64,000 bases of DNA from an uncultured Spirochaetales bacterium (GTDB lineage Bacteria > Spirochaetota > Spirochaetia > Sphaerochaetales > Sphaerochaetaceae): positions 101,161-165,160 of the forward strand of contig CASEAG010000028.1 of the NCBI GenBank assembly GCA_949285785.1, read 5' to 3'. Below, in pieces: positions 33,036 to 42,396 of this stretch (position 1 is the first letter of the stretch; each line of letters begins with the position of its first letter). The notes beneath the pieces were generated by a model. It had not been told where the DNA came from. It worked only from the letters and a program-made list of their open reading frames with translations, and searched no databases. The translations under genes were made by a program, and so were the position numbers.

Positions 33036-34274
33036 ATGGCAAAGGAGAAGATCGTTCTGGCATATTCGGGAGGGCTTGACACCTCCGTCATCCTCAAGTG
33101 GCTGAGCAACAAGGGTTTCGACGTGATCGCATACGTCGCCGACGTTGGACAGAATGAGGACTTCAAGGCCATCGAGGAGAAGGCCTACGCCACAGGCGCA
33201 AGCAAGGTCTACATCGAGGATTTGAAGAAGCCGCTGGTCACCGACTACATATTCCCCGCGCTCAAGGCCAATACGATATACGAAGGCACATACATGCTGG
33301 GCACCAGCCTCGCCCGCCCCATCATCGCCAAGCGCCACATCGAGATCGCGAAGAAGGAAGGCACGAAGTACGTCGCACACGGAGCCACGGGCAAAGGCAA
33401 CGACCAGGTGAGATTCGAGTTCGGCTACTACATGAACATGAGCGACGTGAAGATCATCTCCCCGTGGAAGGACGAGGAGTGGCTCTCCCAGTTCGAAGGC
33501 AGGAGCGACATGCTTGCATACGCCGAGAAGTACGGAATCCCCGTGAAGGCGAGCCTCAAGAAGCCCTACAGCGAGGACGAGAACCTGATCCACATCTCGC
33601 ACGAGGCCGGCATTCTGGAGGATCCATCGAAGAGATGCCCCGAGGACGTCTATTCCATCAGCGTATCGCCGAAGGCGGCCCCTGAGGAGGAGACCGTGCT
33701 CGAGTTGGAGTTCGTGGCCGGCGTGCCGGTATGCGTGAAGAACCTCGGCACTGGAGAGAGCATCAGCGACCCGCTGGAGATGATCCTGTACCTCAACAGA
33801 ATGGGCCATGACAACGGAATCGGCCGTGTCGACATGGTGGAGAACCGTTTCATCGGAATCAAGAGTCGCGGCGTCTACGAGACCCCCGGCTGCGAGATTC
33901 TGTGGAAGGCGCACCACAACCTCGAGGGTCTGTGCATGGACAAGGAGGCGATGCACCTTCGCGACATGCTCAGTCCTAAGTACGCAGAGCTCATCTACAA
34001 CGGCTACTGGGGAGCACCCGAGTTCAACATGCTCACCGCCCTGTTCGACGAAAGCCAGAAGTACGTCACGGGCAAGGCGACGGTCGCTCTGTACAAGGGC
34101 AACGTCATCAACGCCGGCATCACCAGCCCGCTGTCGCTCTACAACGAGGACCTGGGCTCGATGGACAAGGCCGGCGGATACCATCCGCTCGACTGCAAGG
34201 GCTTCATCAACATCAACGCCATCAGACTAATGGCGAACGCCGAGCGCGAGGCGAAGGCGAAGAGCCAGGGCTGA
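33036..34274 (+). CDS. argG: Argininosuccinate synthase
   Basis: Joins citrulline and aspartate with ATP in arginine synthesis. 412 residues. The ATP-pyrophosphatase P-loop [10 protein letters not shown] is near residue 10, [13 protein letters not shown] near 115 and [13 protein letters not shown] near 160. It is monocistronic: argH is not adjacent, and an intrinsic terminator follows. An AGGA and an earlier GAGG lie before the ATG. Confidence 0.97.
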   Translation: MAKEKIVLAYSGGLDTSVILKWLSNKGFDVIAYVADVGQNEDFKAIEEKAYATGASKVYIEDLKKPLVTDYIFPALKANTIYEGTYMLGTSLARPIIAKRHIEIAKKEGTKYVAHGATGKGNDQVRFEFGYYMNMSDVKIISPWKDEEWLSQFEGRSDMLAYAEKYGIPVKASLKKPYSEDENLIHISHEAGILEDPSKRCPEDVYSISVSPKAAPEEETVLELEFVAGVPVCVKNLGTGESISDPLEMILYLNRMGHDNGIGRVDMVENRFIGIKSRGVYETPGCEILWKAHHNLEGLCMDKEAMHLRDMLSPKYAELIYNGYWGAPEFNMLTALFDESQKYVTGKATVALYKGNVINAGITSPLSLYNEDLGSMDKAGGYHPLDCKGFININAIRLMANAEREAKAKSQG

Positions 34275-34294
34275 GGGATACGGCAGGTTCATCG

Positions 34295-34321
34295 GACGGC
34301 AGGCACCACCTGCCGTCTTTT
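34295..34321 (+). terminator. Intrinsic terminator of argG
   Basis: GACGGCAGG, five-base loop CACCA, CCTGCCGTC, then TTTTC: nine-pair GC-rich stem with a short T-run. Confidence 0.85.
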
Positions 34322-34340
34322 CATGTTAGACTGTCGATGT

Positions 34341-34880
34341 ATGAAGGCTTTCGAAGAGGACATCTGCACACGGCGGCTCAGACTGAGGCGGCTGACAGGG
34401 AACGACTGGAAGAATCTGGCGTCGATGCTCCAGGACGAGGACGTGATGTATGCCTACGAGCATGCATTCAGCGAAGACGAGGTCACACAATGGATGGAGA
34501 GGCAGATGGTCCGCTACGAGAAGGAGGACGGTCTCGGCCTGCTTGCCGTAGACCTGAAGGAGGACGGGACCTTCATCGGGCAGTGCGGTCTGACCTACCA
34601 GAACGTGAACGGAGAGATAGTCCCGGAGATCGGCTATCTGCTTAAGAAGGAGTTCTGGCACAGGGGATATGCGACAGAGGCGGCATCCGCCATCCGGGAC
34701 TATGCCTTCGGGTGTCTGCACATGGACGAGGTGTGGAGCATAATCCGCGAGAACAACTTCGCAAGCCAGGCTGTCGCCATCAGGCTCGGCATGACCCCTC
34801 GCTGCAGGATAGTCAAGCACTACTACGACATGGACATGGTCCATATCTGCTACTGTGTCAGGCGTAGCCAGAGCGCCTGA
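34341..34880 (+). CDS. GNAT acetyltransferase, RimJ/RimL type
   Basis: 179 residues. TRRLRLRRLTGNDWKNLASML is the usual start of the RimJ/L-like branch, EIGYLLKKEFWHRGYATEAA near 105 is the acetyl-CoA loop (HRGYATEA), and NFASQAVAIRLGM near 145 the last helix. The target may be ribosomal-protein N-termini or a small amine. A TAGACT box ends eight bases before the ATG with no Shine-Dalgarno. Confidence 0.88.
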   Translation: MKAFEEDICTRRLRLRRLTGNDWKNLASMLQDEDVMYAYEHAFSEDEVTQWMERQMVRYEKEDGLGLLAVDLKEDGTFIGQCGLTYQNVNGEIVPEIGYLLKKEFWHRGYATEAASAIRDYAFGCLHMDEVWSIIRENNFASQAVAIRLGMTPRCRIVKHYYDMDMVHICYCVRRSQSA

Positions 34881-34899
34881 CTCGTGCTATCGTCTTGCC

Positions 34900-35460
34900 A
34901 TGAGCTTCGACTTCAAGAAGGACCAGAGGGAGTACTACTGCCCTCCTGTCCGTCCACATGTGGTCTTCGTCCCGCAGATGCGCTACCTCTCGATTTCAGG
35001 CGAAGGGCGCTGTCCTCAATCAGATGAGCCGGTCTTCTCCCTGCTTCGCAATGTGGCCTCGGCTCTCCGCGATGCGCCCAGGTGCGGACATGATTGCCCA
35101 GGCTTCCAGGATTATGTGCTTCCTCCGCCTGAGATGATGACCTGGAAGGAGGGGCGCAGGACACTTTGGAAGCGCCTCTACAGGCTGCCCGACTTCTTCA
35201 GCCATGAGGATGTCGAATGGGCACTGGCATATGTATCCGGGAAAAAGAGGATCGATGTCGGCAGTATCATGATGGAGACGATCAGCGAGGGCATGTGTGC
35301 CCAGATGCTGTGCCAGGACAAGTCGGCCCGCAAGGTGCGCGAGGAACTGTCGGCATATATCGCATCATTCGGCTACAGGGAGGACACCGGGCCTGTACGC
35401 CCCCTCCATGAGATTCTTCTCTCATCCCGCAGGATCGTGCTCAGGATCCCGATTGCGTAG
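34900..35460 (+). CDS. GyrI-like small-molecule-binding domain protein
   Basis: 186 residues. The pattern FDFKKDQREYYCPPVRPHVVFVPQMRYLSISG followed by a Trp-rich centre matches stand-alone GyrI-like/SOUL-fold proteins (PF06445 type), which bind hydrophobic small molecules. No DNA-binding domain. TATCGT stands six bases before the ATG at 34900; the open frame to 34855 lies upstream of it and was not used. Function unknown. Confidence 0.75.
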   Translation: MSFDFKKDQREYYCPPVRPHVVFVPQMRYLSISGEGRCPQSDEPVFSLLRNVASALRDAPRCGHDCPGFQDYVLPPPEMMTWKEGRRTLWKRLYRLPDFFSHEDVEWALAYVSGKKRIDVGSIMMETISEGMCAQMLCQDKSARKVREELSAYIASFGYREDTGPVRPLHEILLSSRRIVLRIPIA

Positions 35461-35607
35461 ATTCAGCACCCTCTTGCCTGTTTTGCCCAAATCTGAAACA
35501 ATGGGAGCCACTGTGTTCGTTGAACCAGAATTTCCGGCTGGCGTGTCCAGCTGAGACGTAGAGTAAGGGGCCCGACCGGAAGGAAGGGCGGAATCAGGAG
35601 GATTACT
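35461..35607 (+). promoter_or_regulatory. Structured 5' leader of rpsB
   Basis: 147 bases before rpsB. GCTGG-CGTGT-CCAGC forms a hairpin enclosed by TTTCCGG pairing with CCGGAA about 40 bases later, followed by AGGAGG near the ATG. S2 messages in bacteria often carry an autoregulatory leader, and this could be one. A TTGCCC/AAACAATG promoter-like pair lies at the left end but is weak. Confidence 0.45.
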
Positions 35608-36474
35608 ATGGCAGTAGTAACCATGAAGAGCCTGCTTGAGTCAGGCGTACACTTCGGACATCAGACAAAGAGATGGAATCCGAAGATGGCCCGTTTCATC
35701 TTCACCGAGAGGAACGGAATCCACATCATCGACCTGCAGAAGACCTCGGCCTGCATCGTTGAGGCTTACGAGGCAGTCAGGGCACAGGTCAAGAACGGCA
35801 AGCAGATCCTGTTTGTCGGAACCAAGAAGCAGGCACAGCAGACCATCGAGAACGAGGCCAAGCGCTGTGGCATGCCCTATGTGAACAACCGCTGGCTTGG
35901 CGGAATGCTCACCAACTTCACAACCATCAAGAAGAGCATCGCGAAGCTCAAGAAGATCGAGAAGATGGAGGCCGACGGCACATTCGCATCCCTCACCAAG
36001 AAGGAAGTCGCCCTCTACACCAAGGAGAAGGCCAAGCTCGAGAAGAACCTGGGCGGTATCAAGGACATGAAGGAGCTCCCCGGCGCCCTCTTCATCATCG
36101 ACACCAAGAAGGAGGCCCTTGCAGTCGCAGAGGCCAAGAGACTCGGCATCCCCGTGATCGCCGTCGTCGACACCAACTGCGATCCGACCAACATCACCTA
36201 CCCCATCCCGGGCAACGATGATGCCATCAGGGCCATCTCCCTTTTCGTCGAGATCTTCGCCAACGCGGTCATCGACGCCGACAACGAGGCCGGCATCCAG
36301 ATCATCGAGTCGCTCGACGACGAGGACGAGGGCGTGGCTCAGGCGGCCGCACCTGCAAAGGACGAGGAGATCGACGAGGCCGACTACGCGAACTACAAGG
36401 GTGACGAGACCACAGTCACGAACCAGGACGCTCCCGAGGCAGAGGCCGAGGAAGAAGAGCTGTACACCAGATAA
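35608..36474 (+). CDS. rpsB: 30S ribosomal protein uS2
   Basis: 288 residues. [22 protein letters not shown] at the start, [12 protein letters not shown] near 90 and [11 protein letters not shown] near 190 are S2 hallmarks. The last 60 residues are an acidic, Ala/Glu-rich tail (for example [11 protein letters not shown]) not present in E. coli S2. AGGAGG precedes the ATG. First gene of the rpsB-tsf-frr operon. Confidence 0.97.
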   Translation: MAVVTMKSLLESGVHFGHQTKRWNPKMARFIFTERNGIHIIDLQKTSACIVEAYEAVRAQVKNGKQILFVGTKKQAQQTIENEAKRCGMPYVNNRWLGGMLTNFTTIKKSIAKLKKIEKMEADGTFASLTKKEVALYTKEKAKLEKNLGGIKDMKELPGALFIIDTKKEALAVAEAKRLGIPVIAVVDTNCDPTNITYPIPGNDDAIRAISLFVEIFANAVIDADNEAGIQIIESLDDEDEGVAQAAAPAKDEEIDEADYANYKGDETTVTNQDAPEAEAEEEELYTR

Positions 36475-36484
36475 GGAGAATCCC

Positions 36485-37327
36485 ATGGCTATCACAGCAG
36501 CAGATGTCAAGAAGCTCCGCGACATCACCGGAGCAGGCATGATGGACTGCAAGAAGGCTCTTGCAGAGGCTAATGGAGACATGGCACAGGCCGAGAAGAT
36601 CCTCAAGGAGATGGGCCTTGCCGCAGTCGCCAAGAGGCAGGACAGGGCAACCGAGAACGGACGTGTCTTCACCAAGGTCAAGGGAGACAAGGCCGTCCTC
36701 CTCGAGCTCAGCTGCGAGACCGACTTCGTCGCAAGCAACGAGAAGTTCAAGGCTCTTGGAGACCAGATGTGCGACGTCATCCTCGAGAAGGGATACACAG
36801 AGCCCAACGACGAGCTCAAGGGCATGGTCGATGCTCTCATCGCCACCATCAAGGAGAACATGACGCTCAAGAGGATGAGCCTTGTCGACATCCCTGCGGG
36901 CGGTTATGCCGCAACCTACATCCATGGAGAGGGTTCCGTCGCCGTCCTCGTCATCTTCACGAGCGACAACGCCGCGATCTTCTCCAACGACGCCGTCAAG
37001 GAGTTCACCCACGACTGCGCACTTCATGTCGCGGCATTCAAGCCCCAGTTCCTCGACACGGCCTCCGTCACAAAGGAGTACGAGGAGGAGCAGCTTTCCA
37101 TCTTCCGCGCCCAGGTCGCAACCATGGACAAGCCCGAGAAGGTCAAGGAAGGCATCGTCCGCGGCAAGCTGAACAAACTGTACAGCGAGGTCTGCTTCCT
37201 CAACCAGCCCTTCGTCAAGGACGACTCCATGTCCGTCGAGAAGAAGATGGCGGAGGTCGCGAAGGCCGCAGGTGCAAAGCTCGGCATCGCATCCTACAAG
37301 TACTACCAGGCAGGCGTTGACGCCTGA
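36485..37327 (+). CDS. tsf: Elongation factor Ts
   Basis: 280 residues. Exchanges GDP for GTP on EF-Tu. VKKLRDITGAGMMDCKKAL at the start and the exchange motif CETDFVAS near 80 are diagnostic. AAGGAGA precedes the ATG; ten bases after rpsB. A longer upstream frame (from 36218) runs through rpsB and was rejected. Confidence 0.97.
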   Translation: MAITAADVKKLRDITGAGMMDCKKALAEANGDMAQAEKILKEMGLAAVAKRQDRATENGRVFTKVKGDKAVLLELSCETDFVASNEKFKALGDQMCDVILEKGYTEPNDELKGMVDALIATIKENMTLKRMSLVDIPAGGYAATYIHGEGSVAVLVIFTSDNAAIFSNDAVKEFTHDCALHVAAFKPQFLDTASVTKEYEEEQLSIFRAQVATMDKPEKVKEGIVRGKLNKLYSEVCFLNQPFVKDDSMSVEKKMAEVAKAAGAKLGIASYKYYQAGVDA

Positions 37328-37335
37328 GGAGGCAT

Positions 37336-37893
37336 ATGATGCAGACTGTTTTGGATTCCTGCAGCAGCAGAATGGACAAGTGCATCGCCTCGCTTGAAGG
37401 CGAGTATCTCTCGATGAGGACCGGCAGGGCTTCTGCCGCCCTCTTCGACAAGATCAAGGTCGACTACTACGGAGCGGAGACACCTCTGAACCAGGTGGCT
37501 TCCATCTCCAGCCCCGAGGCGAGGCTCATCGTGATCCAGCCCTGGGACAAGACGGTCCTTCCCGCAATCGAGAAGGCGATACAGAAGAGCGAGCTCGGTC
37601 TCAACCCGAACAACGACGGCAAGCTGATCCGTGTAAACTTCCCTCCCCTCACCGAGGACAGGAGGAAGGAGCTTGCCAAGAGTGCGAAGGCCCTTGCCGA
37701 GAACGCACGTGTCGCTGTCCGCAACGTTCGTCGTGACGCCATGGAGGAGCTGAAGAAGCTCCAGAAGGGTGGCGAGATCAGCGAGGATGAGCAGAAGGAC
37801 GGCGAGACGAAGATCCAGAAGATGACCGACAAGGCCATCGAGAGAATCGCCAAGGTCGCCGAGACCAAGGAGAAGGAGATCATGGAGATCTGA
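37336..37893 (+). CDS. frr: Ribosome recycling factor
   Basis: 185 residues, the family length. SLRTGRAS-like MRTGRASAALFDKIKVDYYG near 30, IVIQPWDK near 68 and VNFPPLTEDRRKEL near 105 are the RRF signatures. Splits post-termination ribosomes with EF-G. Follows tsf by eight bases; an intrinsic terminator follows. Confidence 0.97.
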   Translation: MMQTVLDSCSSRMDKCIASLEGEYLSMRTGRASAALFDKIKVDYYGAETPLNQVASISSPEARLIVIQPWDKTVLPAIEKAIQKSELGLNPNNDGKLIRVNFPPLTEDRRKELAKSAKALAENARVAVRNVRRDAMEELKKLQKGGEISEDEQKDGETKIQKMTDKAIERIAKVAETKEKEIMEI

Positions 37894-37900
37894 GGGATGT

Positions 37901-37932
37901 CCAGGCAGGCCGGTCCTGCCTGGCTCTCTTTT
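37901..37932 (+). terminator. Intrinsic terminator between frr and uppS
   Basis: CCAGGCAGG, five-base loop, CCTGCCTGG, then CTCTCTTTT. Its T-run ends only 13 bases before the uppS ATG, so it should reduce, not abolish, expression of the isoprenoid/envelope genes relative to rpsB-tsf-frr. Confidence 0.85.
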
Positions 37933-37945
37933 GAAAGGCGGTCGG

Positions 37946-38635
37946 ATGAGAGAGGTTCCAGTACACATCGGTTTCATAATGGATGGCAACGGTCGTTGGG
38001 CGAAGCAGCGTCTTCTTCCGCGTACCGCGGGTCATCTTGCCGGTCTGAAGGCGCTCAAGAAGGTCGCCCTCGCCTGCATAGACGAAGGTGTCAGGTACAT
38101 CACTCTCTACTGCTTCTCCACAGAGAACTGGAAACGCCCCAAGGACGAGGTGGACTACCTCATGGGGCTTTTCAGTGAAAAGCTCATGGGCGAGATGCCG
38201 TTCTTCAATGAACACGGCATAAGGCTTCTTGCCCTTGGAGACATGCGTGCGCTTCCGCAGGATGCCCGAAAGGCCCTTCTCGATGCCATCGAAGCGACTC
38301 GCGACAACACGACACTCACTGCCCAGCTGGCCATCAACTACGGAGGACAGGACGAGATCTGCAGAGCTGTCGAGCGCGCTCTTGCCGATGGCATCACCAG
38401 ATTCACGCCTGAAGTGATCCGGGCGCATTTCGACAATCCGCAGGTTCCGCCATGCGACGTCATAGCCCGTTCGGCCGGGGAGAAGCGGATTTCGAACTTC
38501 CTTTTGTTCGACAGCGCCTATGCCGAATTCATGTTTTATGATAGACTATGGCCTGACTGGTGCGAAGATGACGTCAGGACCGTCATCGACGAATACAACA
38601 CACGGGTAAGGAAGTTTGGAGGACTAGCGAAGTGA
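37946..38635 (+). CDS. uppS: Isoprenyl transferase (undecaprenyl diphosphate synthase)
   Basis: 229 residues. HIGFIMDGNGRWAKQR near 8 contains the catalytic Asp; FSTENWKRP near 60 and the C-terminal RSAGEKRISNFLLFDSAYAE near 185 match cis-prenyltransferases. It makes the lipid carrier for peptidoglycan. ATG at 37946 follows AAAGGCGG; a TTG five codons earlier is possible. It overlaps cdsA as GTGA. Confidence 0.95.
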   Translation: MREVPVHIGFIMDGNGRWAKQRLLPRTAGHLAGLKALKKVALACIDEGVRYITLYCFSTENWKRPKDEVDYLMGLFSEKLMGEMPFFNEHGIRLLALGDMRALPQDARKALLDAIEATRDNTTLTAQLAINYGGQDEICRAVERALADGITRFTPEVIRAHFDNPQVPPCDVIARSAGEKRISNFLLFDSAYAEFMFYDRLWPDWCEDDVRTVIDEYNTRVRKFGGLAK

Positions 38636-39486
38636 CATCGAATGGACAAAGGATATTGACCGGCTTTGTCGCATTACCTGCTCTTCTGCTGGTCATTCTG
38701 CTGCTTCCTCAGCTCCACTACATCGTATTCGGCCTCGTCGTCCTGGTCGCAGCCTTGATCGGTTCGGCGGAAATGCACAACATTCTCGTGCACGACAAGG
38801 ACGACATCAGGTTGCCTCTGCCTTCCTGGGTCGGCATACTGCTGCCGATCGCTGCATACATCGAATATTCGCTGAGCGGATACGGCTACAGCTCCATAAT
38901 CCTGTATACGCTGATAGCCCTGCTCTCGCTCATCTTCCTCATAGAGACCATCACTGGTCATCATGATTCATACAGGGGTACACGCGACAGGATCTCCTAT
39001 GCCGTGATCCAGCTGCTCTACCCGAACCTGTTCGCCATATTCTTCATCCGCATGTGCTTCCTGCAGAATGCATGGATGTGGATGCTGACATTCTTCCTCC
39101 TGGTCTTCTCCTGCGACACGTTCGCATACTTCTTCGGCCGCTGGCTTGGAAAGAACAACAGGGGAATCGTGAAGGTCTCCCCGAACAAGAGCCTTTCAGG
39201 CTTCATCGCCGGTGCGCTGATTCCAGCCATCGTATTCGCACTTCTGGCCGCATTCATCGACAAGTACACCCTCGCCTGGTGGGAGGGACTGTTTGTCGGA
39301 CTCTTCACCGCCGTCGCGGCAATCTGCGGAGACCTCATCGAGTCCGCCTTCAAGCGTTCCAGCGACCTCAAGGACAGCGGCAACGTGATACCGGGGCGCG
39401 GAGGAATTCTGGATTCCATCGACTCCCTGATCATAGCAGCGCCGATCTACATCGCCCTACTCCACTTGTTCCAGGTGACCATCTGA
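38632..39486 (+). CDS. cdsA: Phosphatidate cytidylyltransferase
   Basis: 284 residues, about eight membrane segments. The signature near the C-terminus, CGDLIESAFKRSSDLKDSG followed by PGRGGILDSIDSL, is that of CDP-diacylglycerol synthases. GTG start overlapping the uppS stop. Confidence 0.95.
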   Translation: MTSNGQRILTGFVALPALLLVILLLPQLHYIVFGLVVLVAALIGSAEMHNILVHDKDDIRLPLPSWVGILLPIAAYIEYSLSGYGYSSIILYTLIALLSLIFLIETITGHHDSYRGTRDRISYAVIQLLYPNLFAIFFIRMCFLQNAWMWMLTFFLLVFSCDTFAYFFGRWLGKNNRGIVKVSPNKSLSGFIAGALIPAIVFALLAAFIDKYTLAWWEGLFVGLFTAVAAICGDLIESAFKRSSDLKDSGNVIPGRGGILDSIDSLIIAAPIYIALLHLFQVTI

Positions 39487-39489
39487 GAT

Positions 39490-40572
39490 ATGAGAAGGGT
39501 TCTCATCCTCGGCGCGACTGGTTCGATCGGCACGACATGTCTTGATGCGATCAGGTCTGGAAAGCTCGAAGCCGAGGTGATCGGACTTGTTGCAAGACAC
39601 AGCAATGACAGGCTCGAATCGCTTTCAAGGGAATTCGGCTGCCCTTGTCTGATCAACGATTCGCATGAATCGCTTGTCTCCTTCATCAGGGACTGTGGCG
39701 GCGATATCGCGCTGAACGGAATCGCAGGATCTGCTGGTCTTGCCGCATCTCTTGCATGTCTGGATGCAGGGCTTGATCTTGCGCTTGCCAACAAGGAGTC
39801 CATCGTCATGGGCGGAGACTTCCTGCTGGACGAGGCAAGGCGGCTTGAGCGTAGAATCATCCCCGTCGACAGCGAGCACAGCGCGATATACAACCTGCTC
39901 AAAGGCCATCAGGGAGAGGTCTCCTCTCTCGTCATCACCGCATCCGGCGGTCCTTTCCTCGACAGGCAGGACCTTGAGAACGTGACGCCTGACGAGGCGG
40001 CAGCCCATCCTACATGGAAAATGGGCAGAAAGATCTCGATAGATTCCAGCACACTTGCAAACAAGGGACTCGAGGTCATAGAGGCAGGGTTCCTCTTCGG
40101 CATCGATGCAGACCGCATCGAGGTGACAATACACAGGCAGTCCATTGTCCATTCGATGATACGTCTCGAGAACGGTGCAATCTATGCCCAGCTCTCGCCA
40201 CCGGACATGACGCTTCCGATTGTTGCTGCAGTCAATGACGAGTACGCCAGGCTCACCGATGTCGTCCGTCCGCTCTCGTTCAATGACCTTACGCTGACAT
40301 TCCACAGCTGGTCGCCGGAACGCTTCCCCCTGCTTGCACTCGCCTACAAGGTCCTGGAGAGAAAGGCGGGCTACCCTATTGCATACAATGCAGCGGACGA
40401 AGTCGCGGTGTCCGCGTTCATCGAAGGGAGAATCAGGTACACGGATATCGCCCGGGTCGTATCGGCGACTCTCGAGAAGGACTGGAGCCATACCGCCTGC
40501 AGTTACGATGAGATCGTAGACATCGACTCGATGGCCAGAGAGGTGGCAGCCGGATGTCTGTCATCGCTTTGA
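39490..40572 (+). CDS. dxr: 1-deoxy-D-xylulose-5-phosphate reductoisomerase
   Basis: Makes MEP, the first committed step of non-mevalonate isoprenoid synthesis. 360 residues. NADPH loop LGATGSIGTTCLDAI at the start, ALANKESIVMGG near 100, PVDSEHSAIYN near 125 (metal ligands Asp, Glu) and MGRKISIDSSTLANKGLEVIEA near 180. Its end overlaps rseP by 19 bases. Confidence 0.96.
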   Translation: MRRVLILGATGSIGTTCLDAIRSGKLEAEVIGLVARHSNDRLESLSREFGCPCLINDSHESLVSFIRDCGGDIALNGIAGSAGLAASLACLDAGLDLALANKESIVMGGDFLLDEARRLERRIIPVDSEHSAIYNLLKGHQGEVSSLVITASGGPFLDRQDLENVTPDEAAAHPTWKMGRKISIDSSTLANKGLEVIEAGFLFGIDADRIEVTIHRQSIVHSMIRLENGAIYAQLSPPDMTLPIVAAVNDEYARLTDVVRPLSFNDLTLTFHSWSPERFPLLALAYKVLERKAGYPIAYNAADEVAVSAFIEGRIRYTDIARVVSATLEKDWSHTACSYDEIVDIDSMAREVAAGCLSSL

Positions 40573-41885
40573 AACTGCTCCAGTTCATAATAGGCTTCAT
40601 CGGAATCGGCCTTGTGGTCCTCGCTCACGAGGCCGGACACTTCATCGCAGCGCGTCTGCTCGGGGTGCGTGTCGAGACGTTCGGCGTCGGCATGGGGCCC
40701 AGGTTGTTCTCGATCCATGGACGTGAGACGGAATACCGCTTCTCCCTCATCCCTTTCGGCGGCTATTGTCGCATGGACGGCTCGATCGATCTGATCAAGG
40801 CTCTCAGAGACGATGTGAAGAGCTTCGACAAGGGTGAGTACGGATCATATTTCACGACCACTCCTCTAGTACGTCTATTGATCTTCATCGCTGGTCCGCT
40901 GATGAACTTTCTGCTATCCGTACTGCTCTTCCTCGTCATCAGCCTCGTTCCGACATTGCAGGCCGTGGATCCGGCCAGAATCGTCGTTGTCTCGGACTAC
41001 CCAGCCCTGTTCTCCAGCGACATCACACAGAGTTCGATCCGGACAGGCGACACGATCCTCTCCATCGACGGCCAGGAGGTCAGATGGTGGCAGGAGGCCG
41101 AGGAACTAATCGCATCGGCGAATGTGCCGGAGCTTGAGATGCGTGTGCTGCGTGACGGAAGACAGCTTGATGTGACGGCAGAAGGCGTGCTGATGGATGG
41201 CACATATCGTTATGGCATTGCATTATGGCAGGATCCGGTCATAGGTCGTGTAGACGGCACAACCCTTTTCCATCCAGGCGACAGGATAGTCGCTGTCAAT
41301 GGTAGTCCTGTTTCGAATACCTATGATGTATACATGGAAAGCGGGCATGACATGGACATCACGCTCCTGAGGAACGGAGCCGTTGTCTCCGTGTTCCTGC
41401 CGTCAACGACAAGCTTCCCATTCGCCTGGCAGAGCACTCTCGTACCACTTGAAAGCCAGGGCTTCTTCCGCTCGATTGCATACGGCTTCTCCAAGGCGGC
41501 ACAGAGTGTTGCAGACACGTTCACGGCACTTGGAAGCTTCATAAACCAGGACAGCGAGCAGGTCCGCAACCAGATAACAGGTCCGACAAGAGCCGCACAG
41601 ACAATCGGCAACATAACGACACTGGGCTTCAAGAGCGATGCGGCTTCCGGCATACGCGCCTTTCTCTATCTGCTGTCGATGGTCTCGATTTCGCTGTGTG
41701 TTGCAAACCTTCTGCCGATTCCGACATTCGATGGTGGACAGATGGTAATAAACATCTGGCAGATAATCACAGGAAAGGAGCTGAGTCCCAGAAGCTATGT
41801 AGTCTTCCAGATTGCAGGTATCGTATGCACAGTGATCATACTGGTGGGACTGTATTCACTGGACTTCATACACTACTTCGGCTGA
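40554..41885 (+). CDS. rseP: Site-2 protease RseP
   Basis: 443 residues. Inner-membrane zinc protease with HEAGH (residues 22-26) in the first helix, a PDZ region around 130-290, and the third ligand motif NLLPIPTFDGGQMV near 395 (usually PIPxLDGG). It cleaves membrane-bound anti-sigma factors and signal peptides. Last gene of the rpsB operon. Confidence 0.95.
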   Translation: MSVIALKLLQFIIGFIGIGLVVLAHEAGHFIAARLLGVRVETFGVGMGPRLFSIHGRETEYRFSLIPFGGYCRMDGSIDLIKALRDDVKSFDKGEYGSYFTTTPLVRLLIFIAGPLMNFLLSVLLFLVISLVPTLQAVDPARIVVVSDYPALFSSDITQSSIRTGDTILSIDGQEVRWWQEAEELIASANVPELEMRVLRDGRQLDVTAEGVLMDGTYRYGIALWQDPVIGRVDGTTLFHPGDRIVAVNGSPVSNTYDVYMESGHDMDITLLRNGAVVSVFLPSTTSFPFAWQSTLVPLESQGFFRSIAYGFSKAAQSVADTFTALGSFINQDSEQVRNQITGPTRAAQTIGNITTLGFKSDAASGIRAFLYLLSMVSISLCVANLLPIPTFDGGQMVINIWQIITGKELSPRSYVVFQIAGIVCTVIILVGLYSLDFIHYFG

Positions 41886-41932
41886 ACGGCACCATTCAGA
41901 ATGCCTGACCGGACATATTGCTTTTTACTTTG

Positions 41933-42247
41933 ATGATGTCTTCCAGAACAGAGATTATTGAACTGACCCTTGGACATGGACCAAAACATCTGGATGGTGT
42001 CGAAGCAGACACCAAAAATGTCACCAAAGACAAACAAGAAGAAAAGTAGAACCCAAGACTGAATGAAATTATTAGGCTCTTAAAACAAAATGCATCATTG
42101 TCAGAAATTGCCGTATCTCTTGGAGTTTCCAGACGCACAATCACACGCGACACAACATGGTTAAAGGATAACGGATACCTGATGCATGAGGGACCGGTCA
42201 GGAACGGGAAGTGGATTATAATCAAAGAATCTGGAGAGAATGAATGA
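41933..42247 (+). pseudogene. Remnant of COG2865-type regulator (C-terminal winged helix)
   Basis: One reading frame of 104 codons, interrupted by TAG at codon 39. After the stop, NEIIRLLKQNASLSEIAVSLGVSRRTITRD is a clear helix-turn-helix like the C-terminal part of 'putative transcriptional regulator'/AlbA_2 or HATPase proteins, followed by LKDNGYLMHEGP. The N-terminal body of such proteins is absent. Base composition is visibly more AT-rich than the surroundings. A decayed, probably acquired gene; readthrough of the TAG cannot be excluded. Confidence 0.7.
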
Positions 42248-42342
42248 CATTCCACTGGACAGAATTTGAGATGGCATCCGTCAAAGAATGATCAGTTTGG
42301 AAGCAACAATCCGGATTCTGTCGCAACATATCCAGACACGAG

Positions 42343-42377
42343 CGAGGCCACCTGCCCTACCCGGACAGATGGCCTCG
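42343..42377 (-). terminator. Hairpin at the 3' end of the long catabolic operon
   Basis: CGAGGCCA...TGGCCTCG, eight pairs extended inward by CTG/CAG across one mismatch, 20 bases past the transketolase stop. No T-run. The rest of the 42248-42396 stretch holds nothing recognisable. Confidence 0.5.
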
Positions 42378-42396
42378 AAACCTATGATTTGAAGAC

